Below are positions 36,762 to 47,942 of a stretch of DNA of 64,000 nt, piece after piece. Under the pieces are notes generated by a model. The model ran no database searches. It saw only the letters and a list, made by a program, of their open reading frames with translations, and was not told where the DNA came from. The DNA lies in the NCBI GenBank assembly GCA_029959085.1, contig JARWIR010000011.1, forward strand, positions 5,643,840 through 5,707,839, in the 5' to 3' direction. The position numbers were made by a program, and so were the translations under genes. The stretch's first letter is position 1, and each line of letters starts with the position of its first letter. This stretch comes from Nemophila menziesii (taxonomy: Eukaryota; Streptophyta; Magnoliopsida; Boraginales; Hydrophyllaceae).

Positions 36762-37339
36762 GCAAGGATGATTTTCTAGTGTTAAGAGGCTGTATTTATA
36801 GTGTATAGGTTGAACTACACGTTTTCTTGAAGGAAACGGTAAATATGGGCTCCAAGCCCAACTCAAATTCTTAGCCCAAAAATATGCAATTAGCCCCGCT
36901 TTTGTTTTGGTCATCACAGCTTCAATACTTATCCGATTGATGTGTATGAGTACACAAAATTCATCGACTCGGAAAGATCTTCAACTTTGATCTTGTCCGT
37001 TTCTCCAAATTCCTCACCGATTTTAAGATATAAGCTGATTTGTGGTCGTAGGTGCAGAAATTCAGATTTAAGGTAGGTTTTCCTTTTCCATGTTTTTAGC
37101 TTTTACTTCCTTATCTTCAATTCCCATGTTTATCTTCTTTCCTTTAGCTCTCTTTACCAACTTGGACTCTAATTAATTACCATATATCTCTAAAGCTTCA
37201 CACTAAATAAATAATTAAACCCAATATGCTCTAAAAATAATAATTAATTAATTCAAGACCCAAAATAGGAAAGTGTACTAAATCAAGCTAAAATGATGTC
37301 TCGGAAATAGATTTAATTATCACAAATGAGGAGACATCA
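36762..37339 (-). repeat. Element C 3' LTR, truncated
   Basis: Matches the last ~578 bp of the C LTR at 55411-56921 (aaggatgattttctagtg...ggagacatca); about 0.9 kb is lost on the left. Followed by a purine tract. Confidence 0.85.
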
Positions 37340-38868
37340 AGACCCCCAACTCAAAGTTGTATCGTCCTGATACAATAAAAGTAAAGAACAGTAGGGTAGT
37401 CAAATAAACAAGAAGAAGAAGTCGGAGGAGAATAAGAACAGAACATAATGAATGATCCTAGAGTATAGTATCTAAAAATTCTCATGTAGTAATGCTCAAG
37501 AAATAATGCACAAGTATGCTTAATATACACATAATCAACATTCCATAAATTCAAATCAAGATTAATTTCGCAATGCCAGAAGGAGAGGTTGATAACTTAG
37601 TTCATGCTCATGGCTATAGGTTGTTCATAGGTTTTTAATATAGAATCCAATGGTTCACTTACCTACTACCTAATAGCTCAATTGTTTCTCCACCAAGCAG
37701 TTAGAAATCCTAAGGTCTTTGGTTATAACTTGGCTTAAGGACGGTATGATATATTTGGATGATGAAAAGTGAGCATTTGGCTCTCTCCTTACTAGCCATC
37801 AACGAATCGCCCTAGAGTTTGAGTTTCACTCGAAGATGTTCTCACTCAACCCAATTTTTGATGCTTTTGATGTGCATCCCCAATAATCCCAAATAAAACC
37901 TTTTATGATGATATACAAATTCCTCTTTGCTGGTCCGAATATATATTCTTTTCATATCAATTTTTTTCTTTGGTATAGCTATGACTGTCTTTTTGATGTT
38001 CAAGATATCACGCTATTTTTCCATATATTTTTTTTTATGCCCTTGTTTGCAATTTTAGCTCGTAGCTCTTTTTCATTCACTATTACCCCGGCAAAGGGTC
38101 ACAATATTAACTTTTTCATCATCAATAAAATTACAATTACAATTTCCAAACCCAATATTCCCTAATGATGAAACCCACCACCCCAAACTCAAGCTCTAAA
38201 ACGACTTGTTTCAGGTTTTGCGATTCGAGTGCGGGTCATATAGATAAGTCCTACAAACTAAGGGTAAGGATTATAACATGGTTAAATAAAAGGCTTTAGA
38301 AAGGCTCAGAGGGGCTAAGACGGATAAATAATAACAATAATCAAATAAAAGGGTGAGAAGGTATAAAAGGCTTCAAGTGGCTTAAATATGAAAGAATTGC
38401 CTTATTCATTTTTCTAACTACCGGATTTTGTTACGTTTTCATTATTAGTTCATAGAGAAGTGGGTTTTCAACTAATTTCAAACCTCACGTTCTACACACC
38501 AAATAACTCTCCCTAAGTTTCAACGTGAATTCTTAGCATTGCTCATTAACTTTTCTATCTTTTATTTCCTGTTTTCATACATGCATGCTAAACAAATTTG
38601 TAACATCTCTCAAAAACATACTACTTACTACCATTAACCTAATAAAATCATGCTCACATAGGTACATTCAACATATTCTATGCCTAACTAAACCTAAAAT
38701 TTTTAAATTTTATGCAAAAACGAAAAAAAGATGAGGACAACGAATCCCCACCCCCAACTCAAAAGTGAGCCGTGTCCCCACGACTCGAAAAAGACTCAAG
38801 AAAGAAATAAAATTTTAAATTAAAACTAACTAAACTACATAATGCATACAAGCTATTAAGAAAGAGAA
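37340..38868 (-). other. Element C PPT and 3' UTR
   Basis: PPT at 37340-37358 (minus TTTGAGTTGGGGGTC). Then ~1.5 kb without genes, with conserved islands: gacggtatgatat...ggctctctcc at 37740-37790, the tccgaatatatat block near 37935, and cgattcgagtgcgggtcatat at 38221-38241. Small frames here (37351-37554, 37905-38165) show no family features. Confidence 0.65.
38767..38786 (-). promoter_or_regulatory. GNRA-loop hairpin, element C copy
   Basis: In element sense GAGTCGTG-GGGA-CACGGCTC: an 8-bp stem with one U-G pair and a GGGA loop, 82 nt downstream of the accessory ORF stop. Confidence 0.7.
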
Positions 38869-39330
38869 TTAGAGTGGCTTACCTCGCTGGCCATAGAGAT
38901 CCATCATGTCCTCCTCCTCTTCCTCCGAAGAGGGATCAGAATAATTATCAATATCCCTGTCCAAGGTTATATCTTCCAGCTGTGAATTAATCTGTGTAAT
39001 TTCCACCCAAAGTTCTCTGTTTTCTTCTTGTAATTGTTCAACTTCATGTTGTAATCTAAGAGCCCATGGGGGAATATCATGATCAACTTTAGAGGAAAAA
39101 GTAGAAGAACCTTGGTCATGAATCTTTATCTTTTTCAAAGGCCTTGCTGGTACAGACATTCTAACAGTTGATTTCTTTGGTATTGGTTGTGCTGGTGCCT
39201 TTTCTTTTGATTCTTCAGTAGCCTCATCAAGGTTGATAGGATTTTCAACGGTGGCTCCAGGCAATTTCTTATTCTTCCTAAGGATGGTGCACTTTCTCTT
39301 GTATTACATAGCATCAGATCTGTTAGTCAT
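38869..39330 (-). pseudogene. Element C accessory ORF
   Basis: Starts at the ATG at 39330 (MTNRSDAM). One in-frame stop follows after residue 8, then ~145 residues run open to 38869. Visible parts: a basic patch (KKSTVRMSVPARPLKKIKIH), a probable coiled-coil (LRLQHEVEQLQEENRELW) and an acidic tail (SSEEEEEDMMDLYG). It lacks the PF20167-like domain of the D ORF but shares its position and MTN start. It lies ~270 bp downstream of a TATA box. Function unknown. Confidence 0.55.
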
Positions 39331-39598
39331 GTTTGATTTACCCACAACTCAAGTTATACCAAGGATGAATTAAAAATTTAAGAGAAATTGGTATAGCTTG
39401 AGGTTGTTTCTTGGAATTGATGAAAAAGAAAGGTTTCTTGATGAATCATGGAAGAATTCTTAGAAGCTTGATGTTCTTGATGGTGTTTAATGGTGGAGTG
39501 TGATGAATTTCATGAAGAAATTGTGTTTATGGAGGATGGAGGAGAGAATTATTGATGTTGTTGTGTTAATTGTGGAGGCATGTACAAGCTTCAAGGTC

Positions 39599-40058
39599 TA
39601 TATATAGTGTTTGGGTCTGAAAATTTTGGGTAGACGAGGCTAGGGCTAAGCTTGATAAGGTAAGAAGTAAAATAGGATTAAAACTCTTCAAAACCGACCT
39701 ATCGCCGGTATACCGGCCATTTCGGCGGCATACCGGTGCTGGACGTATTTTCTTCTTGGACCTCTCGGCAATGAACTCAAGTCTATACCCGTGGGCACGT
39801 GTTTTTCCTTCGCCGGCATACCGGCCATATTCACCGGCATACCGGTGCTATTTTCTGTCCAGGAGCAACTCCATAAAAAACCTGTGGCGTGAACCCCGTG
39901 GCCACGTGTTTCTCCTCTGGCCGACATACCGGTACCCTGAGCGGCATACCGGTGCGCGTGGCTTTTCTTTTTGGGACCTCTCGGCAATGAACCCGAGTCA
40001 CCAACCCGTGGGCACATGTCTTCCCACCGGCATACCAGTGGTCTGACCGGCATACCGG
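39599..40058 (-). promoter_or_regulatory. Element C internal promoter-like module
   Basis: Four pairs of CGGCATACCGG-type boxes, with starts at 39705/39726, 39814/39835, 39922/39942 and 40028/40048: 20-21 bp within pairs and 106-109 bp between pairs. G-boxes CACGTG lie at 39796-39801 and 39903-39908, with a decayed CACATG at 40013, so they follow the same period. TATATATA at 39599-39606 lies ~100 bp downstream in element sense. The apparent ORFs crossing the array arise from its GC-rich repeats. Promoter role is inferred. Confidence 0.65.
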
Positions 40059-40229
40059 TCAGTGAACCGAATTTTCCCAAGTAAGTCCTTTTGACCCCAA
40101 ACTCATTTCCTAGCACAATAACATACTACCTTTCTCTCCTATTAGCTTGTAAACACAATTTAAAATCTAAACTAACTTAAAATCATACACTACTAAGCAA
40201 TAAACTAATCTAAAAAGCAATTAAAACAA

Positions 40230-40283
40230 GGGGTATCTCCCAAGAGCACTTTTGTTTTACGTCTTTGAGTTAGACGTGTACCT
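40230..40283 (-). promoter_or_regulatory. Conserved block with hairpin at pol stop, C
   Basis: ACGTCT (40259-40264) and AGACGT (40272-40277) form a 6-bp stem around a 7-nt loop. The pol stop codon (40270-40272) lies in it. The flanking tctcccaag-agcacttttgtttt is shared with 50030-50086 and 58070-58124. Confidence 0.6.
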
Positions 40284-41440
40284 CAGGCTTATCGTTTTCT
40301 ACGAGATGGATCATCTCCTCTCGCCCAAAGTCCTCACTGTCATGGTATCTTTTCGAACGCTGGCCATTCACCATGAATGTCCGTTGCTCGGTTGGATGTT
40401 CAATTTCAATCGCTCCATGAGGTGGTGACTTTAGTAACAATGTAAGGTCCTCCCCAACGGGGTTTAAGCTTTCCTGGGTAGTTCGAAAATCGAGAGTTGT
40501 ATAATAAAACCTTTTGTCCTCTCTCGAAATGCTTTGGAAGGATTCGCCTATCATGCTATCTCTTTGTTTTCTCCTTGTAGAGGCGTGAATTTTCATAGGC
40601 AAGATAGCGAAACTCCTCCAACTCGTTCAATTGCATCAACCTTTGTTTCCCGGCCAATTATGGATCTAGATTCAGAGTTTTAATAGCCCAGAAAGCTCGA
40701 GCTTCAAGTTAAATAGGTAGATGGCACGCTTTGCCGTAGACCATGCGATATGGAGATGCTCCAACTGGTGTTTTAAATGCTGTTCTGTAAGCCCAGAGAG
40801 CATCATCTAGCTTTAACGACCAATCCTTCCTTGTTTTGTTCACGGTCTTCTCAAGAATAGATTTGATTTCCTGATTGGAAACTTCAGCTTGACCGTTAGT
40901 TTGTGGGTGATAACCAGTTTAAATACGGTGTCTCACTCCAAACTTACGAAGAAGGTTTCTCAGTTGAGCATTAATAAAATGGGTACCTTTATCACTGATG
41001 AGAACACGTGGCGTACCATGTCTTGAAAAGATGTTTGTTTTTAATAATTTAATCATTGTTTGAGCATCGTTCTTTGGTGTTGCCACTGCTTCTACCCATT
41101 TTGAGACATAATCTACCGCAAGCAAAATATAAAGATTTCCATGGGAAGTGATGAAAGGTCCCATGAAATCTATTCCCCATATATCAAAGATTTCGACTTC
41201 TAGAATATTGTTAAGCGGCATCGCGTCCCTTTTTGATATATTACCAGTGAACTGGCATCTTTGACATGACTGGACAAAACGATGACAATCTTTGTGTAGG
41301 GTAGGCCAATAGAAACTGTATTGAAGAAATTTAGCTGCAGTTCTATCGCCTTTAAAGTGACCGTCGTATGGTGAATTATGACAACTTGCTATAATTTTAT
41401 CAACTTCGCCTTCATGGACACATCTTCTAACTACTTGGTC
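40270..41440 (-). pseudogene. Element C integrase
   Basis: Read downward from 41440: a zinc-binding HHCC part ([11 protein letters not shown], then [11 protein letters not shown]) and the catalytic core with GIDFMGPF (Asp), LISDKGTHF (Asp) and SNQEIK (Glu), so the DDE triad is present. A C-terminal module follows with [21 protein letters not shown] stop interrupts after GVRHRI near 40919. More stops and frame changes follow through the [12 protein letters not shown] region to 40602. The enzyme would join element cDNA to chromosomal DNA. It is inactive as it stands. Confidence 0.85.
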
Positions 41441-42087
41441 ACTACAAATTTTCCAGAGGTACGGTTTATCCCAACAGTATTGTTTAGCCTGGTGTGATAA
41501 TCTTTGTCTTTGTTGTGGATGGATATCCTTGGGAATACACCACTAACGATGAGGTTAACTAGATCTGCATACCATGGCACAAACGCATTTTTTATAGCAA
41601 AAAGTTGTTCATCAGGGAATACCTCTTTAACCAATAATGGTTCCTTGTTCGCATCAGATCCTTCGAGCCTTGATAAATGATCAGCAACTTGATTTTCGCA
41701 TCCCTCTCGGTCTCGAATGTCTATGTCGAACTCATGAAGCAACAGTACCCATCTAATAAGACGCGGCTTAGCATCCTTTTTCTCCATAAGGTATCTGATA
41801 GCTGAATGGTCCGTGTATACAACAGTTTTCTTCCCAATCAGATAGGAACGAAATTTATCAAAAGCATATACTACGGCCAACATCTCTTTCTCCATCACTG
41901 TATAATTCATCTGGGCAGCGTTAAAGGTCTTACTTGCATAATAAATCGCGTGGAATAACTTGTCTTTCCTCTGCCCCAACACAACACCCATAGCGTGATC
42001 ACTAGCATCGCACGTAAGTTCAAACGGAGCTTTCCAATTAGGAGGTATAACAATAGGTGTGGAGATAATTTTATCCTTAATCGTCAA
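41431..42087 (-). pseudogene. Element C RNase H domain
   Basis: A 218-residue frame with the gypsy RNase H acidic residues in order: [39 protein letters not shown] and [13 protein letters not shown]. Part of the Pol polyprotein; it would degrade RNA in the RNA-DNA hybrid during reverse transcription. A frame change near 42085 separates it from RT and another near 41450 from integrase. The domain itself looks complete. Confidence 0.85.
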
Positions 42088-43110
42088 AAACGCTTGAAGA
42101 CATTCGTCAGTAAATTAACAGGAGTATCCTTTTCAAGCAAAGAACAAAGCGGTTTGGCGATCTTGAAGAAATCTTTAATAAATCTTCGATAAAATCTTGT
42201 GTGACCCAAGAAACTTCTCACTCCTTTTACAGAAACTGGAGGTGGTAATGTTTTGATAACTTCAATTTTAGCACGATCAACCTCCATTCCTGCCTTCAAA
42301 ACTTTATGTCCCAACACAATTCCCTCTTCAACCATGAAGTGGCATTTTTCCCAGTTAAGCACAAGATCTTTTTCTTTACATCTTACAAGGACCTTCTCAA
42401 TATTATTCAAACAATCATCAAAACTATCTCCAAACACCGAAAAATGATCCATAAAAACCTCCAAGTATTTATCAATCATGTCCCAAAATATAGCCATCAT
42501 GCACCTCTGGAACGTGGGAGGTGTATTACATAAACCAAACGGCATCCTCCTATAAGCAAATGTGCCAAACGGACAAGTAAAAGTTGTTTTGTGTTGATCA
42601 AGGGGATCCACACAAATCTGATTATAACCTGAATATCCGTCAAGGAAACAATAATACTCTCTCCCTGCGTGTTTGTCTAGCATCTGATCAGTGAATGGTA
42701 GCGGGAAGTGATCTTTCTTTGTATTTTTGTTGAGTCTTCGGTAGTCCAAGCATACTCGCCACCCCACAACTGTTCTTGATGGTATGGCTTCACCTTGATC
42801 ATTAAGGATAGTAGTAATACCTCCTTTCTTTGGAACACATTGCACTGGACTAACCCAATCACTGCTAGCAATAGGATATATAATTCCTGCGTCTAATAAC
42901 TTGATAACTTCCTTTCTCACCACTTCTTTCATAGCTGGCATGAGTCTTCTTTGTCCCTCTATAGATCGTCCACCTTCATTCTCAAGAATGATTTTGTGTT
43001 TGCAAACGGAAGGACTAATTCCCTTGATGTCAGCAATAGTCCATCCGATTGCTTCTTTGTTAGCAAGAAGTACATGAAGTAGCTTCTCCTCTTGAGGACC
43101 TAAAGGTTAG
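42084..43110 (-). pseudogene. Element C reverse transcriptase
   Basis: Begins near 43110 with LLANKEAIGWTIADIKGISP, typical of Athila RT. It continues through VVRKEVIKLLDAGIIYPIA, WVSPVQCVPKKGG, GWRVCLDYRRLN, FLDGYSGYNQI and FGTFAYRRMPFGLCNTP to the catalytic loop. That loop reads VFMDHFSVFG where the family has FMDD, so the second catalytic Asp is His. The thumb region (GVRSFLGHTRFYRRFIKDF) is present. The order of blocks identifies Athila/Tat-type Ty3/gypsy. With the active-site change and downstream frameshift it would not be functional. Confidence 0.9.
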
Positions 43111-43284
43111 CAGAAATAATAACAGGCAGTTTTGTTCGTACCTAGATATGCATAGCGTAGATGATCTGGAAGCGGTTTTTCTTTGAGAACAGGTGGACAT
43201 ATAATCGATGGTTGCTTTATTGGTTCAATGTCACCTGATTCTCGAAGTAGTTCGTGTATATTTGATCCTAATGCAGCAACTTCT

Positions 43285-43842
43285 TCAGGGGGAATCTCGA
43301 TTTCCTCTTGTGATTAAAGTGCTAAGGCCTCGTCCTTGTGTAATTTTTCCGATGACATCTATCTTGAAACATACATCTTTTGAATTTGGTAACTTCATAG
43401 CCGTAAACACATTGAATCGTACCTGTTCGTCTTGTACCCTCATGATCAACTCACCATTCTCAACATCAATTAGTGTATGCCCTGTGGCTAAGAATGGTCT
43501 ACCCAAGATGATGGGGACATTCTTATCCGCGTCAAAGTCAAGAATAATAAAATCACAAGGAAAAATAAAAGAACCAGCTTTAACTAAAACATCTTCAATT
43601 TTACCTACTGGTCGGGAGAGAGAGCGATCCGCCATTTGTAATACCACAGATGTGGGTACTACCTCTCTTGTATTAAGCTTCTCGAATAGGGATCTTGGCA
43701 TGAGATTGATACTTGCGCCTAAATCACATAATGCTTTCCCGGTCCAATTATCTCCAATGCCAATGGGAGTTGTGAAACTTCCGGGAACTTCTAGCTTCGG
43801 TGGTAACTTATTTTGACATATAGCACTACACTCCACATGCAA
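43285..43842 (-). pseudogene. Element C aspartic protease
   Basis: A 185-residue frame. KLPPKLEVPGSFTTPI leads into the active-site loop ALCDLGASINLMP. QMADRSL, EDVLVKAG, FIILDFDADKNVPIILGRPF and TLIDVENGEL follow in the usual order for Athila-group retropepsin. The catalytic Asp of DLG is kept. It cleaves Gag-Pol. Stops separate it from the Gag part upstream (near 43860) and from RT downstream. Confidence 0.85.
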
Positions 43843-43860
43843 TCCAATTGTTTCCCCAGT

Positions 43861-44814
43861 TTATATACTTCGTTTGTTTGAAAGAATGTCCTTCACGAAT
43901 TTTAGATATTTCGGCATTCTCTTGAGAGCTTCAAAAAACGGCATATTAATCTCTAACTTGCTCAACATGTGAACGAACTTCTTGAATTCCAGGTCATTGT
44001 CCTTCTTTCTGACACGTGAAGGGTATGGTGGTGGAGGGCGTGTATTAAGTTCCACTGGTTTTTTTGGTTTTTCAGGTGTCTTGGCTTGGACACTCTTTGG
44101 TTCAACTACCTCTTCTACTGTATCTTCTGTTGTTTCATCTCCCCCCCTTTTCTAGAATAGCGATTGGTTCTGTTTCTGGTCTTGGTGGAGGTATTTGTTT
44201 TCCACTTCGCAATTCAACTGCATGGCAAGAATCATCTCGAGGAGCAATAGTATCACTTGGAAGTTGCCCTTTCGGCCTGTTTTGCAATGTACTTGCCATA
44301 TGTGATAGAGTATGCTCGAGTTTCTTGATTCCCTTCTGTTGGGCTTGAATTTTCTGTTGGCTACGACTTATATTGTTTTCAATTGCTTGCATTAATTTAG
44401 CCATACTCGAATTCAAGCTCAAGGTTTGTTCTTTCTTTGCCAGTTGCATTGATTGTTTTGGTGGTTCTTTCTTCGTTTCTTGACAAGCTTTTTCAACAAT
44501 GGGCTCCTTTTTCTTAATAGGTTGTGGTGGATAATAGGATTGAGATTGGGGTTGATGATAAGTCTCTTGATTTCTGACCCAACTTCTTTGTTGCGGAGGT
44601 TGTTGATAATTAGCATAGCTTTCTCGAGGATAAGTATAACTATTAGAATAATAGTTATCTTGAGGATATGTAACGGAAGCTGGGGCTGGATTATTCATAC
44701 ACCTTTCCCACACATGATTTCTTGATCCACAACCAGGACACGAAGGTATAGTACGTACTAAGTTTACCTGAGCAATTGTTCGAGCTTGTTCTTGTAGTTC
44801 TTCGAGTTGTTGGG
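43861..44814 (-). pseudogene. Element C Gag, C-terminal part
   Basis: Joins in frame, across the D insertion, to the Gag N-terminal part at 54604-55286. It contains a zinc knuckle CPGCGSRNHVWERC, an Asn/Tyr/Gln-rich stretch, a Lys/Glu linker, a helical SLNSSMAKLMQAIENNISRS segment, and the end HAVELRSGKQIPPPR. The next part (PPPPYPSRVRKK...EFKKFVHMLSKLEINMPFFE, 44055-43861) is in another frame. The knuckle binds RNA for packaging. Confidence 0.85.
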
Positions 44815-44819
44815 CCAAT
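44815..44819. repeat. Target duplication of D, left copy
   Basis: CCAAT immediately before the D LTR. The right copy at 54599-54603 is TCAAT, one mismatch. Removing D and one copy restores the Gag frame of C (LNEL joined to QQLEELQEQ). Confidence 0.85.
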
Positions 44820-46350
44820 TGGTGGTGCCTAAGGTGTGATTAATATAAGATAAAATTAAGTCAAGAAACTACGCACTCTCACCCTAGACAGGCACAGTAC
44901 TGCAAGTATTACAGGACGTATGCAAGTTTTAATGATAAGTAGAGTTCGTCCTCAGGGACTTAAGTGTGTTATACGTGTGAGTAGGAATATCGAGTAAAAG
45001 TAAATAATTAGAAAACATTAAATTAAAGCAAGTAAATTCGAGATTCAAGAAGTAAACTAATTAAAACTAGGAAAATAAAGACAATAAGTAAAAGATTAAG
45101 AATATGAGATGAGAAGTATAGCTCAGGTTTTGCTAGTATGCACTAATCCTTCTAATTCTATCTATAAATCTAGTTAATGAGGGAGAATATTAGCTCTTGC
45201 TATACTTAGTCAGGTTTCTAAATTCCCATACCTTAGACCTTGAGAGCGACTAAGGGGGCTACGGCACAACCAAGACGAGGACTCAAATATGGTTATCAAA
45301 CGCCACTAAGGCCCTATCCAGCACACTACAATCAATTGGTGATATGGTGATTAAAACAAACCCTAATGATTATCTAGTTAGAAGCATGTTTTGTCAGAAC
45401 TACTATCGACACTAGACATTATGTGGTGGTTCAATAGTTAAACACCCTATCAAGGAGACCATCTAACTACTATTAAAACAATCCTAAAGTGATTAGTTCT
45501 AGGAAAGACATTAAATCAAAACACAATAACAAATATAAAGTAAGTAGCTAATATCAGATTAAAACATATAATTCTCAAAGAAACTTAGATAGAAAAATTA
45601 GAATTCATAGATTATACATGATGCAAAACCCAAGCTATGGGAAGTTTAGTTCATACCTGAAGGAAATAAACTAAAAGAAATTACAAAAGACATCATCTTG
45701 CTCTCTACAATGACTAAGAATTAATTATAAGGTTTTCAACTAAGCAAGGATGATTTACAAGTGATATAAGGGTGTATTTATAGGTGTTTAGAAGACCTAA
45801 TTAGTTTTCTTGAGGAAGAGGTAAGTTATTGGACTTCTAGCCCAACTCAAATTCGTATGGAAATAAAGATAAACACTGCTGGACCGTTTTGAGCATATCT
45901 TCTTCGTTATTGGTCGGTTTGAGCTCCATAAGATACCAAAAGAATCGCAACAGAATTATCTTGACCCTTAAAGAAGGAAATTACCAAAATCGGCATATTT
46001 CTTAGGTAAAAACCCACATCTTTGGACGTGTATGCAGAATCCCAGATTTAGGCAGCTTTTCCTTTTCCATCTTTTTAGCATTTATTTCCTTATCTCCAAT
46101 TACCATGCAAATCTCTTTCCATAAGTTGTTGTCTTTGACTTGGACTCTAATTAAGCTCCATAATTATCTTTAAAGCTACACACTAAATAAACAATTAAAC
46201 CCAATATGCTCTAAAAATAATAATTCTACAAATCAAGACTCAAAATAGGAAAGTGCACTAAAACTCAAGAAAATCGACATTATTGACTTCTAAAACACTA
46301 CAAATGATGTCTCATCCTAATATAAATCTATCACAAATAAGGAGACATCA
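44820..46350 (-). repeat. Element D 3' LTR
   Basis: 1,531 bp, TGGTGGTGCC...GGAGACATCA. It pairs with the 1,534-bp LTR at 53065-54598; roughly 2-3% of positions differ by eye. A purine tract follows at 46351. Confidence 0.95.
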
Positions 46351-47942
46351 AGACCCCCAACTCAAAGTTGTATCGTCCCGATACAATAAAGATAAAAACA
46401 TAAGGAAGTCTATAAATACACACTTATAAAATTCTCAACACAAGGGAAAAAGCCTAGCAGAATATATAGAATAAACCTAAAGCACATAACTCATAAAATT
46501 TCATGCAATAAAATTCATAAATTACATACCTGTACACTTCTCATATCCACAGTCAACACGGCTTGAATTCAAGATCAGATTAGTTTCGCAATGTAGGAAG
46601 GATTGGGACTTTACTCAGTTCCCCAAGAGAGCTATAGACAGTTCATCAAACCTCACTAGTATCCAAGGGTCCACTCAACTACTCTCTAATGGCTCAATCA
46701 CTTCTCAATTACATAGCAAAGAATCAAAAGGTCTTTAAGGTTATAATGTAGGCTTAGGGACGGTATGATAGTATATCTGGATAATTTGGAGTGAGCTTTT
46801 GGCTCTCTCCTCACTAGCCATCAACGAATCGCCCTAGAGCTTGAGTTACTCTCATAAAACGTTTCTCACTCAACTCAATGAATTCCTTGATGCACGATTT
46901 AGCATCCCCAATAACCCAATTAAAAGCTTAAGATGTTCACATAAAAATTCCACCTTGCCGGTCCGAATATATATATTTTCTTTTCTTTTCAATTCAATTT
47001 CTTTAAAGCTATGACTCTCTTAATGTTGAGATATCATGCTAATTTCTCATATATATATTTTTTCTTTTAATGCCCTTGTTGGCAACATTAGCTCGAAGCT
47101 TCTTTTTCATTCACTATTACCCCGGCAAAGGGTTACAATACAAATCTGTGAAACATCATCAATATAAAGCACAAAGCACAATTAATAAGCTAAAAAATCC
47201 CATCCCAACAACAATTCCCATAATGGTGGACCCACCACCCCAAACTCAAGCTCTAAAACAACTGTCTATGCATCGCGATTCGAGTGCGGGTCATATGGAA
47301 AAGTCCTATAATCTAAAGGATATGGCTTATAATGTGTTTCACTAAAAGGCTTTAGAAAGGATAGAAGGGGCTAAGAAGGATATAGCATATAAATTCAAAA
47401 ATCACAAGGTGATAAGGTATAAAAAGGCTTCAAAGGCTTCAAAATATGAAAGAACCGCCTTAATCACTTTCTACACTATGTAATTTAGTTATTTTCTTAC
47501 CTTTAGCACTTTCATCAAATGGTTTTTCAACTAGCTTGGATCTTACAGCCTACACACTTTCAAGGTTCCCTGAGACCGAACATACTTTCTATCGCATATC
47601 TCACTAATCTTTTCTTTACTATCAACGTGTGTTTTCCTCCAAATACTCAAAGCATACAAATACATAGCTCATAAACATATCACTTACTATCATCAATCTA
47701 CTGAGCTTATGCTTTCAAGCTATTAAACACACTCTACATCTAATTCCCATGTATCAAAAATTTTAATTTCTACCTAACAACAGAAAAAAAATGGAGATGA
47801 GAGACAACGAATCCCCAGACCCCCAACTCAAAAATGAGCCGTGTCCCCACGACTCGAAAAAGACTCGAAAAACTGAAATTAAACTTAGCAGATAGGCATA
47901 TTTACAGAAATGGTAAGGAAGAAAGAGAACATACTCTCGAGG
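46351..47942 (-). other. Element D PPT and 3' UTR
   Basis: PPT at 46351-46369 (minus TTTGAGTTGGGGGTCT). The ~1.5 kb beyond has the shared islands gacggtatgatag...ggctctctcctcactagccatc at 46755-46830, tccgaatatatata near 46965, and cgattcgagtgcgggtcatatgg at 47276-47298. It is closest to the C 3' UTR. A short frame at 47070-47345 lies across one island and has no family features. Confidence 0.7.
47836..47855 (-). promoter_or_regulatory. GNRA-loop hairpin, element D copy
   Basis: Same sequence as the C copy (GAGTCGTG-GGGA-CACGGCTC in element sense), 88 nt beyond the accessory ORF stop. Confidence 0.7.

Noticed and set aside
39700..40060. Possible CRISPR array (regular repeats with spacers)
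   Set aside because: Spacers are themselves repeated, the boxes are paired, and the context is a plant retrotransposon.
39688..40116. Long ORFs across the GC-rich array (also 57179-57682, 57532-57771, 49474-49938 and 9582-9845) with repeated TGMPV-like residues
   Set aside because: They are open because the array is GC-rich and repetitive, occur in several frames and both strands, and have no similarity between elements beyond the DNA repeat itself.
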